DNA from: Methylophaga pinxianii
Lineage (GTDB): Bacteria; Pseudomonadota; Gammaproteobacteria; Nitrosococcales; Methylophagaceae
Assembly: GCF_020447225.1 (NCBI RefSeq)
Contig: NZ_JAJAEO010000185.1
Coordinates: forward strand, 1-64,000
Reading direction: 5' to 3'
Length of the DNA stretch: 64,000 nucleotides
Made by a program: the position numbers and the translations under genes. This document shows positions 37,416 through 46,657 of this stretch, piece after piece. The notes beneath the pieces are model-generated. The model saw only the letters and a program-made list of their open reading frames with translations. It searched no databases and had not been told where the DNA came from. How positions within the stretch are numbered: the first letter of the stretch is position 1; the number at the start of each line of letters is the position of its first letter.

Positions 37416-39029
37416 ATGTTGATTGGTTCCAAACCAAGTTTGCCACAGAGCCGACATGTGGACTATCAAATAATCAAGGCAATGTTTTTGGTTGGTATTG
37501 CCTACTACGTTGCTGCCTTACTCGCCATTCATCAGACAATAACTCCAGAGGGAATTGCGATTTTATGGCCTCCTAATGCTATTTTGCTGGCCGCGTTTTT
37601 GATTTATCCATATCGTTACCTGCCTTATATTGCAATGGCTGGCGTTATTGCTGAATTAATTGCTTCAATTTCTTCATTTCCAATCTGGGCTGCAGTTAGC
37701 TTTGCACTGATAAATATTCTTTCGGTATCAATTGGCGCAGCTCTTATTCGACAAAAAAGTGGTCAGAATTTTAATTTTAATCAACTTAAAAATGGCGCTT
37801 ATTTTTTATTATTTGGTCCCTTTATTGCCGCATGTATCGCAGGAATGCTCGGTGGGTCGGTCTATATTCTTTTAGGCCGTTCTGACACCAGTTATGTAAA
37901 CCTATGGCAAATTTGGTGGTTTGGTGATGCACTTGCCATGTTGATATTAACGCCTTTAATTGTAGTGCTATGGCGCTGGATTGAAGCGGGTATGCCGAAT
38001 TTTAAATGGTCTGCACTATTTGAGATGACTTTGATTTGGTTGGGTGTCATTAGCATTGGTTATCAGAGCTTTGAAGTTGGCTCTTATGAACAAACTTTTT
38101 TATTTTTTACTCCTATTTGGCTAGTGCTGTTAGGAATATTTGCAGCAATTAGGCTTGGCGTTATCGGTGCAAGCTCGACAGTTGCCTTGATCGCTATCTT
38201 TGCTGTAGAGCACTTGATGCGGGGCACACATCCTATCATTCTGAGTCTGCCACAAAGTGCTGTCTTGTTAACACAGGAATACCTGGCAATTATTGCTATT
38301 GTTTCAATTGGTTTGGCATTATTAATCAAAGAGATAGCAGATCAACGTGATATTCTGAAACAACAGGAAAAAGCCTTGAAATCGCAAAATCAATTTCTTG
38401 AAGACAGAGTGAATGAACGTACGATAGCGTTAAAAGAGGTCAATCAGGCCTTACAAAAAGCAAATGATCGCCTGGCGAAAAGTGCCGCCACGGATGAATT
38501 AACAGGTATCTCCAATCGCCGCCACTTTCTCAGTGAAGTTCAACGCGAATTACAACGGTTGCGACTGGATAATCAAACTGCCAGTGCGATAATGATCGAT
38601 CTGGATCATTTTAAGTTGGTCAATGATAACCTGGGACATGAGGCGGGGGATGTGGTGTTGCGTGAAATAGTCACGCCTATCAGTCAAGCAATTAGACCCC
38701 GGGATCTGTTTGGGCGAATGGGCGGAGAGGAATTTCTGGTTTTTCTTTCAGGAGCGGATGACCGAATGGCCAATACGGTGGCCGAGCGTATACGTAACGA
38801 AATTGAGAAGTTACCCATTACCTATCGAGGGCAGCAAATTCAGGTAACAGCAAGTTTTGGGGTGGCCCAGTGGGATGGTCATGCAGAACTGGATGAGTTA
38901 TTTCATCAGGCCGATAAGGCGCTATATCAGGCCAAAAATCTGGGGCGTAATCAGGTTTTCAGTTTGACCATGTCCGACAAGGCGGCTGTAACAAAATCTT
39001 CGCAGGAAAATCATTTTGAGCTTCCCTAG
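37416..39029 (+). CDS. MASE1-domain diguanylate cyclase
   Basis: The 537-residue protein has eight or so N-terminal membrane helices (to about 310) of MASE1 type (YYVAALLAIHQTITPEGIAILWPPNAILLAAFL), a coiled coil (about 315-355) and a GGDEF domain with RMGGEEFLVFLS. RPRD, five residues earlier, forms a complete I-site. The signal is unknown. The stop codon shares bases with the stop of the convergent minus-strand gene (39026-39029). Confidence 0.9.
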   Translation: MLIGSKPSLPQSRHVDYQIIKAMFLVGIAYYVAALLAIHQTITPEGIAILWPPNAILLAAFLIYPYRYLPYIAMAGVIAELIASISSFPIWAAVSFALINILSVSIGAALIRQKSGQNFNFNQLKNGAYFLLFGPFIAACIAGMLGGSVYILLGRSDTSYVNLWQIWWFGDALAMLILTPLIVVLWRWIEAGMPNFKWSALFEMTLIWLGVISIGYQSFEVGSYEQTFLFFTPIWLVLLGIFAAIRLGVIGASSTVALIAIFAVEHLMRGTHPIILSLPQSAVLLTQEYLAIIAIVSIGLALLIKEIADQRDILKQQEKALKSQNQFLEDRVNERTIALKEVNQALQKANDRLAKSAATDELTGISNRRHFLSEVQRELQRLRLDNQTASAIMIDLDHFKLVNDNLGHEAGDVVLREIVTPISQAIRPRDLFGRMGGEEFLVFLSGADDRMANTVAERIRNEIEKLPITYRGQQIQVTASFGVAQWDGHAELDELFHQADKALYQAKNLGRNQVFSLTMSDKAAVTKSSQENHFELP

Positions 39030-41032
39030 ACTGATGGATTCAATTCAGGCAGTCGTGTAGCTCCCCAACTGCGGTGGATTCGGTCTATTACACGTTGTAA
39101 CTCTTCTGAGCTGACTAATGCAAACTGACCGGGTTCCAGGGGATCGTAATGAAAAATGTAGAGCCGTGAGGCGAATTCTTCGAATGGCAATGATGCCTCA
39201 CCAAAACGTTCAGAATGTCCGGATGTGCTGACCTGAATATCATCTCCCCAGTTCTGACCACTATCATTATTGGGATTATAAAAATAAACCCGCATCACAT
39301 TATCAGGATCCAAATTGACTCTTAAGATAGTAATGGCATGCCAACCCACAAATCGCATCGCACTATCTGTGACCGCTATACCAGCAGGCTGGGGGTGGAT
39401 CATCGGTTGATTATCATTGTAATAAGGATGATAACTGGCATAAAAATGTCGCAGGAAGATTTCCAGCTGCATCAATTTCCCGGAAGCAACATCCACGTTA
39501 ATACTGAATCCTCGACCACACCACCAACCATGAAATTCCGGATTGACCCAACGATGTGGGTCGCCTTCACGATCAATACAGCAACGGCCCATTTCAGCAT
39601 AAATGCGATCCAGATGCGGCACTAAAACTAACGAAACGGGATCCAAATCCATCGGCAAATGGCTGGCAACACCTGACAAACTGTCTTGTGACGAAATGGC
39701 CTTGCCTTCGAAATGCATGATGATTTCATCATCTCGAGCAGCCCATACCACCATTTGCAAAAGATAATCCGGATCGTTATAGGCCCACATCGACATCGCT
39801 CTGGCCGATTGGCAGGTAGGATTATTCCCCTGGCCTATACCTAAAGGTTGACCAAGCACACATAAAACCCCTTCCAATAAGCGGCTGCTTGCACTTGGAT
39901 TATCGCCAAACAATGATTGCAGACGTTCTTCTGCCGCAGGGGATAGCGGTAATGATAACTGCCGCCAGAGTGAGGGAGCCATGGCCGGTTGATAAAGAAT
40001 GCCGCGCTCAAGCATTAAAGCCAGACCATAGATGCCCTGAGCCGTTTCAGGATGAATAGCGTTGGCAATTAAAGCCCGGACCAGCTCGCTATAGCTCAGT
40101 AAACAATCACGGCCAGTAGTGGAGAGGCCCAGGGCTTCACTTAACAGGTAATCGGTTTCTTCAGACAAATGGCGAAGTAAAACGGCGTGATAGGGTGAGA
40201 CAAGGCCTGTATCATGCATCGCGCGGGCAAATCCACTGGCTTCATATTGCAAAGCTGCGTTGTCCATACTCTGCAGCCGCTGCTGATAAATTTTCACTCC
40301 GGGATCTTCTCTGCATGCCTGGGTCGGGCCAAACAAGCTACTGATTAATCGATCGGCGCCCTGACCACTATTTCCCATGTCGATCTCAGGGTTCTGCCGA
40401 CAGATGGCGATTTGAGTCACCATTTGTTTGACATTGTCGACCTGAATGGGACGTTGTTGCAGAATCCGCCATATTTCATCAATTAATTGATCAATGACAT
40501 GTTCATAGCCGATGCTTTCTGCCAAGTGATGTAACAAGCCTCGACTGATATCAGCTAATCGACCTTGTAACTCACGTTCAGCCTCATCTGCAGGTGAAAA
40601 TAGGCGTTTGAGGTTAACCGCGAGCACCTGCGTCAGAAAGTGATGCGCTTGCTCTGATGACACATGCGGATGGTCATAGTCTTGTTTTGCGATGGCTAAA
40701 AAACGTAATTCGCTTAAGGTTTCAATGATGACACTATAAACATCGCTACTTAACAGGGCATGCGCACTGAGCGCCGGTATCAGGATCTGCGGTTTGGCAT
40801 AATCCGAATTATCAAAGGCTCCAGCCTGCTCGATACGCTGTATATATTGCGTAATAAGTTTAAACCCACCCTCGCTGTGTAAGACGCGTTTGACGGTATC
40901 AAACAGCCGTCCAGCTTTGGTGGGCCTGCTGAAGCTTGGGGCGTGTTCCAGTTGCTTAATGGCTTCGTCCAATCGTTCAATCAGCGCAGACTGATGGGGA
41001 TCGGATGACTCATTGACAGGGGATTCAATCAA
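39026..41032 (-). CDS. Unrecognised 668-residue protein with a papain-like Cys/His/Asn pattern
   Basis: I do not recognise this family. Residues 1-380 are mostly helical with no membrane segment or signal peptide. From about 395 the character changes: Gln401 and Cys407 in GQGNNPTCQSARAMSMW have the same six-residue spacing as the oxyanion Gln and catalytic Cys of papain-like enzymes. His565 lies in GWHAITILRVN and Asn586 in YFYNPNNDSGQNWG, as expected for the His and Asn/Asp of that fold. It could thus be a cysteine amidase, peptidase or transglutaminase. The TTG start at 41032 is backed by AGGA; no ATG occurs near. It lies 116 bases after an ATP-grasp ligase gene on the same strand. Confidence 0.75.
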   Translation of the reverse strand: MIESPVNESSDPHQSALIERLDEAIKQLEHAPSFSRPTKAGRLFDTVKRVLHSEGGFKLITQYIQRIEQAGAFDNSDYAKPQILIPALSAHALLSSDVYSVIIETLSELRFLAIAKQDYDHPHVSSEQAHHFLTQVLAVNLKRLFSPADEAERELQGRLADISRGLLHHLAESIGYEHVIDQLIDEIWRILQQRPIQVDNVKQMVTQIAICRQNPEIDMGNSGQGADRLISSLFGPTQACREDPGVKIYQQRLQSMDNAALQYEASGFARAMHDTGLVSPYHAVLLRHLSEETDYLLSEALGLSTTGRDCLLSYSELVRALIANAIHPETAQGIYGLALMLERGILYQPAMAPSLWRQLSLPLSPAAEERLQSLFGDNPSASSRLLEGVLCVLGQPLGIGQGNNPTCQSARAMSMWAYNDPDYLLQMVVWAARDDEIIMHFEGKAISSQDSLSGVASHLPMDLDPVSLVLVPHLDRIYAEMGRCCIDREGDPHRWVNPEFHGWWCGRGFSINVDVASGKLMQLEIFLRHFYASYHPYYNDNQPMIHPQPAGIAVTDSAMRFVGWHAITILRVNLDPDNVMRVYFYNPNNDSGQNWGDDIQVSTSGHSERFGEASLPFEEFASRLYIFHYDPLEPGQFALVSSEELQRVIDRIHRSWGATRLPELNPSV

Positions 41033-41148
41033 ACTTTTTTCCTAATTTACTACTTGGGCGTTCGCGTTTATTGCCAGGGCGTGGAATACACTTGTATCAC
41101 GAACAGCCGAGGTGACGATAAGCGCTAAACAGACCTTAGGGTAATCGA

Positions 41149-42390
41149 CTAAATATAGAAATCCAATGATTCCTGTTGTTTTAGCAAATCCCGCATAATG
41201 ACCGGATCTTGACCAAAAAAGTATAACAAACCCCAATGCGTCCCGAAGGCCGTGCGCTTGGTGACTGTTTCCTCAAGTGGTGCAGTGAGTTCATGAAAAT
41301 CGAAATAAGCATGTTCTTCGGTTTCCTGTGGAATTTCCAAACGGCTTACCACCCGACGACGCGGATAAACACCAAAGCATCCAGCCACACCCTTGGCATC
41401 CACTACCTCTTTGGGAAAGAAGTTGGCAATTTCCTCTTCAGTAGTTTTAGGATCAAAAGATAAAATCAATGCATGGTAGGCGTTAAACCCATAAGCGCGC
41501 TGTAATAATTCAAATACTTTAAAACCAGGTGGACGATAAGCAACTTCGCCGAAGTACATTTCGCCATCACTGGTGACAAAATATTCCGGATGAACAAAGC
41601 CAAACTCGATATCAAAGGTTTTAATCAGCTTTTCAATTTGAGCTGTAATTTGTGGCCGATATTGCTCAAGTTTTGGCGTGGCAGGCACAAAGACCGAATA
41701 GCCTAAGGTGACATATTCGGAAATATTCAGGAATCGAATTTTACCGTTATGGATCCAGGCTTCTACAGCGAACTCCCACCCATCAAGATGTGATTCCATC
41801 AAGACCGGGAACTCTTCATCCGGAATCATATCCACTTCATCAGGGGTGCGAATTACTCTGTGGCCCAGACAGCCTGCTTTATCAAACGCTTTAAGATGAA
41901 TAGGGTCGTTGGGATCACCGTCAAGTTTAAGCAAGGTCTGATTGACGCGTTTCAGAAAACGTACCACATCATCTTTATCATGCGCTTCCTCAAAAATACC
42001 GACCCGAATGCCGCCAAGCTGGGCACGACGTTTCATTAAGGCCTTATCTCTTAATAAAAGTGACTGTCCAAACAAGCGGGGATTATTCATCAGCACGGAA
42101 TTAATAGCACCAGCCCATTCCACCGTTTCTTCAAATAATGGAATGGCTACATCAACACCCGCTTCCTGCAGGGTTTGTGCAATTTCAAGTGAACGGTCAT
42201 TGAGTCGTTCAAAATTCCATTTGATATAGGGAATGTTGTGTTCCGTGCAATATTCTTCTGCCCAATCAGGCGCGACAACCACGTATTGTCGGTCGAATGA
42301 TTCAGCAGCCTCAACAGCGTTCAGACTCCACCCTAATAATGCGATATATCCTTTATCGGGATTGAAGCTGCGTTTTGTTGATTCTGCCAT
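41149..42390 (-). CDS. ATP-grasp carboxylate-amine ligase-like protein
   Basis: From ATG 42390 (ribosome binding site AAGGTGA) the product is 413 residues. A pre-ATP-grasp domain (YIALLGWSLNAVEAAESFD) is followed by the ATP-grasp fold: RDKALMKRRAQLGG, HLKAFDKAGCLGHRV, EFPVLMESHLDGWEFAVEAW (hinge) and GFVHPEYFVTSDGEMYFGEVAYRPPG, with metal-binding Glu and Arg. This architecture fits enzymes that join a carboxylate to an amine. The substrate is unknown. A longer open frame upstream to 42594 lacks homology. The next gene downstream is the papain-like protein, suggesting a ligase/hydrolase pair. Confidence 0.8.
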   Translation of the reverse strand: MAESTKRSFNPDKGYIALLGWSLNAVEAAESFDRQYVVVAPDWAEEYCTEHNIPYIKWNFERLNDRSLEIAQTLQEAGVDVAIPLFEETVEWAGAINSVLMNNPRLFGQSLLLRDKALMKRRAQLGGIRVGIFEEAHDKDDVVRFLKRVNQTLLKLDGDPNDPIHLKAFDKAGCLGHRVIRTPDEVDMIPDEEFPVLMESHLDGWEFAVEAWIHNGKIRFLNISEYVTLGYSVFVPATPKLEQYRPQITAQIEKLIKTFDIEFGFVHPEYFVTSDGEMYFGEVAYRPPGFKVFELLQRAYGFNAYHALILSFDPKTTEEEIANFFPKEVVDAKGVAGCFGVYPRRRVVSRLEIPQETEEHAYFDFHELTAPLEETVTKRTAFGTHWGLLYFFGQDPVIMRDLLKQQESLDFYI

Positions 42391-42588
42391 AGAATTATCA
42401 CCTTTAAAATTTAATAAACAAAACAATACCTTACAGAGTTTTTGACGAGATTGATAATTAGCATAGGCATTTTTATGAGTATTCAAAGTCCTCATCGTCA
42501 TGCTGAGTGCCATTGTCCATGCAAGAAAAAAATGACAGAAAAGAGGGTTGTTTAATAGATATTGGCTTTTATTTGCGCGGATAAATCT

Positions 42589-42611
42589 GGGCACCTGACA
42601 ATCAGGTGCCC
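42589..42611 (-). terminator. Terminator-like hairpin after the cupin gene
   Basis: A perfect ten-base stem GGGCACCTGA / TCAGGTGCCC with a three-base loop. On the minus strand it is followed by AGATTTAT, a weak T-tract, so termination may be partial. It separates the cupin from the ATP-grasp gene. Confidence 0.6.
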
Positions 42612-42618
42612 CTCTTTA

Positions 42619-43071
42619 TTAAGCTGTTTCAGAAATGGGAGTCTTATTCATTTCATAGAGACCGATAAAGTCCTGCATACCCAGTGCTGCTATGGTGTCT
42701 CCATTATCATCAAGAATTTCATACATCAGGCCATCCGTTCCCCGAATACTAAATAAAACGATTGTTCCCTCATCACCCCCACATTCCCGATGCGGGGTGA
42801 TGTCAGCCGGACTAGCTGTATAACTACCGACAGGTCGCATCTCTTTTAATTCACCGTTGGCATGGTATAAATGATGCTCGCCATGAATAACAAAGGTATG
42901 ATTCAGAGCACAATGTCGATGAAGAAATATGGGGTCATTGGCGGCAAATTTAAAAATGACATCGATTACTTTGTTCACGTGGTCAATGTTAAGAATGCAA
43001 TAGCGAAAATTTTCAAACTCGCCAAACTTTTGCCACTTGATATGCGAATCATCAAAAATATATTTACTCAT
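42619..43071 (-). CDS. Cupin-fold protein
   Basis: The 150-residue protein has the cupin metal motif HRHCALNHTFVIHGEHHLYH and the second motif near PADITPHRECGGDEG. It looks like the ChrR-like/dioxygenase-type single cupins. Substrate unknown. GAGGAA lies seven bases before the ATG at 43071. A stem-loop downstream limits read-through to the ATP-grasp gene. Confidence 0.8.
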   Translation of the reverse strand: MSKYIFDDSHIKWQKFGEFENFRYCILNIDHVNKVIDVIFKFAANDPIFLHRHCALNHTFVIHGEHHLYHANGELKEMRPVGSYTASPADITPHRECGGDEGTIVLFSIRGTDGLMYEILDDNGDTIAALGMQDFIGLYEMNKTPISETA

Positions 43072-43097
43072 CCTTGCTTCCTCATTGTTTGTTGTAA

Positions 43098-43207
43098 GGG
43101 GTAAAAAAATCCGGCTTGGTAAAGCTCGCCTTTATATTACGTAATCCCAAGCTAGCTCCTATACAGATATAAGCCTGCTAAAAGCGGGCGTTTTGCCCGA
43201 TTTTTTT
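43098..43207 (+). ncRNA. Candidate small structured RNA or attenuator ending in an orphan terminator
   Basis: A clear terminator (CGGGC / GCCCG, loop GTTTT, then T7 at 43201-43207) stands on the plus strand with no plus-strand gene before it. Just upstream, GCTTGG (about 43112) pairs with CCAAGC (about 43147). This suggests a transcript of about 100 bases, either a free small RNA or the leader of the histidine kinase gene that starts at 43276. I do not recognise it as a known riboswitch, and no promoter is certain. Confidence 0.35.
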
Positions 43208-43275
43208 AATTACATTCTCATGGCCAGATAAGTTGTTTAAAGTACAAATGAAAGAAATTCAGAGCTGTTTTTTCC

Positions 43276-44670
43276 ATGCGTACATTTAGCTTGAAAAGTT
43301 ATCTGCTGTTATTAATTATTACGGTTGCAACCTTATGCCTCATGTTCACCTCTTTGTGGGTGCTATATCAAACAGATAAACAAACTCAACAGCAGACTCA
43401 GCAAGCTTTAAACTCTGCTGCCAAGCAATTGCACGTACAACGCATTCGTGTACAGACCAACTTTGATAGAGCTGAAAACTTTCCCAATTTGGCGTTATGG
43501 CAAGAGGCAGAAAATTACTCGGGTTTATGTTTACGCTTTATCGGGGTGGAGGCTACAGTGGAGCAAAGCGTTTGTCGTGGAGGAGGGATGACTGAATCAT
43601 GGCCTGCTTGGTTTGAACTGTTATATCGAAAGCTGTTTCATCCTGATAAAGCCCTGGAGCAACCAATATCTCATGCGGGTCAGTACTACGGCACGTTGAT
43701 GGCGTTGCCGAGTGACGATGTGGCACTTAATAATGCTTGGCAGGATATTCGCAAATTAATGGGCCTGGCTGTACTAACCACCATCTCACTGAGCGTTATG
43801 CTCTATTTCGCTATAGGTTATTTATTAGCGCCAAGTCGTGTGATTATTCACGATCTGCAAAAGATGAAAACCAATGAATTTTCTTCCCGGATGCCCGATT
43901 TTTTTATAACGGAGTGGCAATATATGGGACAGGAGATAAATCAACTTGCAGCGGACTTACAGACTAATTTAGCAGAAAGAAAGGCTCTGGCATTAAAATT
44001 GGTGGGCATCCAGGAACAGGAAAGAAAGTTTCTCGCCAGGGAGTTGCATGATGAGTTTGGTCAGTCGTTGGCTGGATTATCTGCCGTCGCATCATTGATC
44101 ACTCAACTCGCGGAAAAAGATTATCCCTTATTGGCCAGCCAAGGCGAAAAGATCACGGAGATTACAACTCATATGATGGATTTATTACGCGGTATGTTGA
44201 TTCGCCTTCGGCCTTCAGATTTTGATGAACTAGGCTTAGTGGATAGTTTAAAAGTCTTGATTACGGGGTGGAATACTCAAAACAGTGGTAAAACCCACTA
44301 TCAACTAGAGGTAATAGGCGACTTTTCAGACTTAAACGATACATTGCCAGTCAATTTATTTCGGATGGTACAGGAATGTTTGACGAATATTGCCAAACAT
44401 TCCAGGGCATCAAAGGCGCTAGTGATGTTACAACGTATTAATGTCCCAGCAGTTGGTAAGTGGCGAGAACATATTGTTTTGAACATCGAAGATGATGGCA
44501 TTGCAAGTGATCTGACATTTATCAAAAGACCGGGCATAGGCTTACTGGGCTTGCAGGAGAGGGTGGAAGCTCTCGGAGGAATGCTTCAATTCAATGCACT
44601 ATCACCAAGTGGACTGGCTATACATATTGATATTCCACTACAAAATACTAGAGAAGAATCCAGTGAATAA
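43276..44670 (+). CDS. MoxY-like sensor histidine kinase (LapD_MoxY_N and HisKA_3)
   Basis: The 464-residue protein has two membrane helices (about 8-30 and 162-184) around a periplasmic domain of the LapD/MoxY type (with WPAWFELLY). A HAMP-like linker is followed by the HisKA_3 H-box with His258 in ARELHDEFGQSLAGL, and an ATPase domain with QECLTNIAKHSRA and GIGLLGLQERVEALGG. MoxY/MoxX regulate methanol oxidation in Paracoccus, so control of methanol or methylamine genes is likely here. The response-regulator gene follows at once. Confidence 0.85.
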   Translation: MRTFSLKSYLLLLIITVATLCLMFTSLWVLYQTDKQTQQQTQQALNSAAKQLHVQRIRVQTNFDRAENFPNLALWQEAENYSGLCLRFIGVEATVEQSVCRGGGMTESWPAWFELLYRKLFHPDKALEQPISHAGQYYGTLMALPSDDVALNNAWQDIRKLMGLAVLTTISLSVMLYFAIGYLLAPSRVIIHDLQKMKTNEFSSRMPDFFITEWQYMGQEINQLAADLQTNLAERKALALKLVGIQEQERKFLARELHDEFGQSLAGLSAVASLITQLAEKDYPLLASQGEKITEITTHMMDLLRGMLIRLRPSDFDELGLVDSLKVLITGWNTQNSGKTHYQLEVIGDFSDLNDTLPVNLFRMVQECLTNIAKHSRASKALVMLQRINVPAVGKWREHIVLNIEDDGIASDLTFIKRPGIGLLGLQERVEALGGMLQFNALSPSGLAIHIDIPLQNTREESSE

Positions 44671-44671
44671 T

Positions 44672-45319
44672 ATGCCTATTCATATTTTGATGGTGGATGA
44701 TCACGCTATCGTTAGAGAGGGATATCGGGCATTACTGGAAAAACAACGCAATATGAGAATTGTTGCTGAGGCCGGTAGTGGCGAAGAAGCGTATATCTTG
44801 TATAAGCAGCATCGGCCAAACCTGCTCATTATGGATTTGTCATTGCCGGATCAAAGTGGGATTGAAACGATTTCACGTATCAAAAAATATGACCCAGCTG
44901 CGAGCATTCTGGTATTTACAATGCATCAAAATCCATTAATTGCATCCAAAGCCATTCAGGCTGGTGCAAGAGGCTATATAACCAAAAATAATTTACCTGC
45001 TGTATTGATAAAGGCGATTTACGACGTTCATTGTGGTGTTATGGCTTTGAGTCAGGATATAGAAAAGGCAATTGCAATCGACAGGGTGGCTGGGCCAGCG
45101 TTGGCAATAAAACAATTAACAGTCCGAGAGTTTGAAATTTTAAGGTTAGTGGTAACAGGCAAATCAGCAACAGAAATTGCCGAGATATTGAATATTAGTC
45201 CCAAAACAGTGGCAAACTGTCATTACTTGATTAAACGCAAGTTGAGGGTATCAAATGACATCGAACTCACCCATCTGGCCATTAAAATGCATGTGATAAA
45301 TCCCGTTGAAGAATTCTAA
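44672..45319 (+). CDS. NarL/LuxR-type response regulator, partner of the MoxY-like kinase
   Basis: A 215-residue regulator with a receiver domain (VDDHAIVREGYRALL; phospho-acceptor Asp in LLIMDLSLPDQSG; K in TKNN) and a LuxR helix-turn-helix (QLTVREFEILRLVVTGKSATEIAEILNISPKTV). It has the form of MoxX. The ATG at 44672 comes two bases after the kinase stop. A GTG at 44663, better placed after AGAGAAGAA, is a possible alternative start. Confidence 0.88.
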   Translation: MPIHILMVDDHAIVREGYRALLEKQRNMRIVAEAGSGEEAYILYKQHRPNLLIMDLSLPDQSGIETISRIKKYDPAASILVFTMHQNPLIASKAIQAGARGYITKNNLPAVLIKAIYDVHCGVMALSQDIEKAIAIDRVAGPALAIKQLTVREFEILRLVVTGKSATEIAEILNISPKTVANCHYLIKRKLRVSNDIELTHLAIKMHVINPVEEF

Positions 45320-45332
45320 AGATATCTCTTGT

Positions 45333-46541
45333 TTAGCCAGAATGAGACGCATAATGTTTTTGATAGTGTAGAGGATTAAACGCGCAGGCCATAAATAAGC
45401 CCAAAATGCCTAATCCAGCCAGCATTATCCAAGCCACGCTGAAGCTTTGCAAAGCATCACGGATCCATCCCGCAACCCAGGGACTAATAGCAGCAATCAT
45501 CGCTCCCACACCTTGTACAAAACCGGCGAGTTTACCGGCAATGATGGAGTCTGGATGATGATCCATGGTCACGATCAGCGCCATGGGGTAGATGCCGCCA
45601 ATGCCTAACCCAACAATGGCTGACCAGAGCCACAGACTGATATCCGGTCTCAACGCCATGCCCCCAAAACCGATGATTTGCAAACTGCATAAAATAAACA
45701 AAATGCGCCGACGGTCGATATTTTTAGCGGACAGGGCAGGGAACAGCAAACCAGCGACGACTTCCATGGCGGTTAATAAGCCCAGCATCAGTCCAGCCTG
45801 CTTGGCGGTGTATCCTTGTTCAATTGCATAGGGGGATAACCAGGCCAGAACGCAGACGTACCCACTGGAGCCTAATGAAAAAAACAAAGCCAGATACCAG
45901 CTTCGTCTGTTTCGCCACAATCCAGGTGTGGCAATAGTTTCGGAGGTTTCAGATTGAAAACGTCTGGTATCAGGTTTGTATAACAGCCAAGCAATTAAAG
46001 CGAGCACTGCAAGCAAACTCCAACTACCCAATCCCATTTTCCAGCCATATGAAGCTTCAATAAATGGTGATATCGAAGCGGATACCGCCGCCCCTGCCAT
46101 AATACCGGTGATATACAGTCCCATTATTTTGGGATGCTGTGCACCATAAATACTTTTGATCACCATCGGCATGAGTGCCTGAATTAAGGCAATGCCCAAA
46201 CCGGCGACCAGGGCAGTGATAATTAGACCGCTGGCGTTAAATGCCCATAATCTCAAACCGGCAGCAATGACCAATAACACAATTGAAAAAACAATAATTT
46301 GATTGACGCCAAACCGGTGAGCCAATTTGTAACCGGCAAGACAAAACAGCCCCATTGCAAAAACCGGTAATGTAGTCAGTAATGACGCCAGCTTAAAGCT
46401 CAGCGTGATGTCCTGTTGTATGGCAGGAAGTAACGGGCCGACAGAGGCCAGAATAGGGCGAAGATTTAATGCCACCAATACGATGACCGCCGTCAGGATG
46501 ATTTTTTGCAGTGCTGAATACGAGTCAGTATTGTTGGACAT
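45333..46541 (-). CDS. MFS transporter of the CynX/NimT type
   Basis: The 402-residue membrane protein has twelve predicted helices and the CynX-group start LVALNLRPILASVGPLLPAIQQDITLS. Members export or import small organic anions or drugs such as nitroimidazoles. The divergent MarR gene, separated by 116 bases, probably encodes its repressor. Confidence 0.87.
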   Translation of the reverse strand: MSNNTDSYSALQKIILTAVIVLVALNLRPILASVGPLLPAIQQDITLSFKLASLLTTLPVFAMGLFCLAGYKLAHRFGVNQIIVFSIVLLVIAAGLRLWAFNASGLIITALVAGLGIALIQALMPMVIKSIYGAQHPKIMGLYITGIMAGAAVSASISPFIEASYGWKMGLGSWSLLAVLALIAWLLYKPDTRRFQSETSETIATPGLWRNRRSWYLALFFSLGSSGYVCVLAWLSPYAIEQGYTAKQAGLMLGLLTAMEVVAGLLFPALSAKNIDRRRILFILCSLQIIGFGGMALRPDISLWLWSAIVGLGIGGIYPMALIVTMDHHPDSIIAGKLAGFVQGVGAMIAAISPWVAGWIRDALQSFSVAWIMLAGLGILGLFMACAFNPLHYQKHYASHSG

Positions 46542-46657
46542 ACAGCCTCTTTGCTTTATGCTCGGGTGGGAGAAAGGTATTTATCTTGATGTAAAGATAC
46601 TTGCAGGTTAAAGCCAAATTAGTATGATGTAAAGAATCTTTATATTGAGATAGTTTC

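Noticed and set aside
42391-42594. Upstream extension of the ATP-grasp protein
   Set aside because: The ATG at 42390 has a good ribosome binding site and starts the conserved domain; the extension is low in similarity and crosses the terminator-like hairpin region.
44594-44671. Longer start for the MoxX-like regulator
   Set aside because: The extension overlaps the kinase C-terminus; receiver domain begins right after the ATG at 44672.
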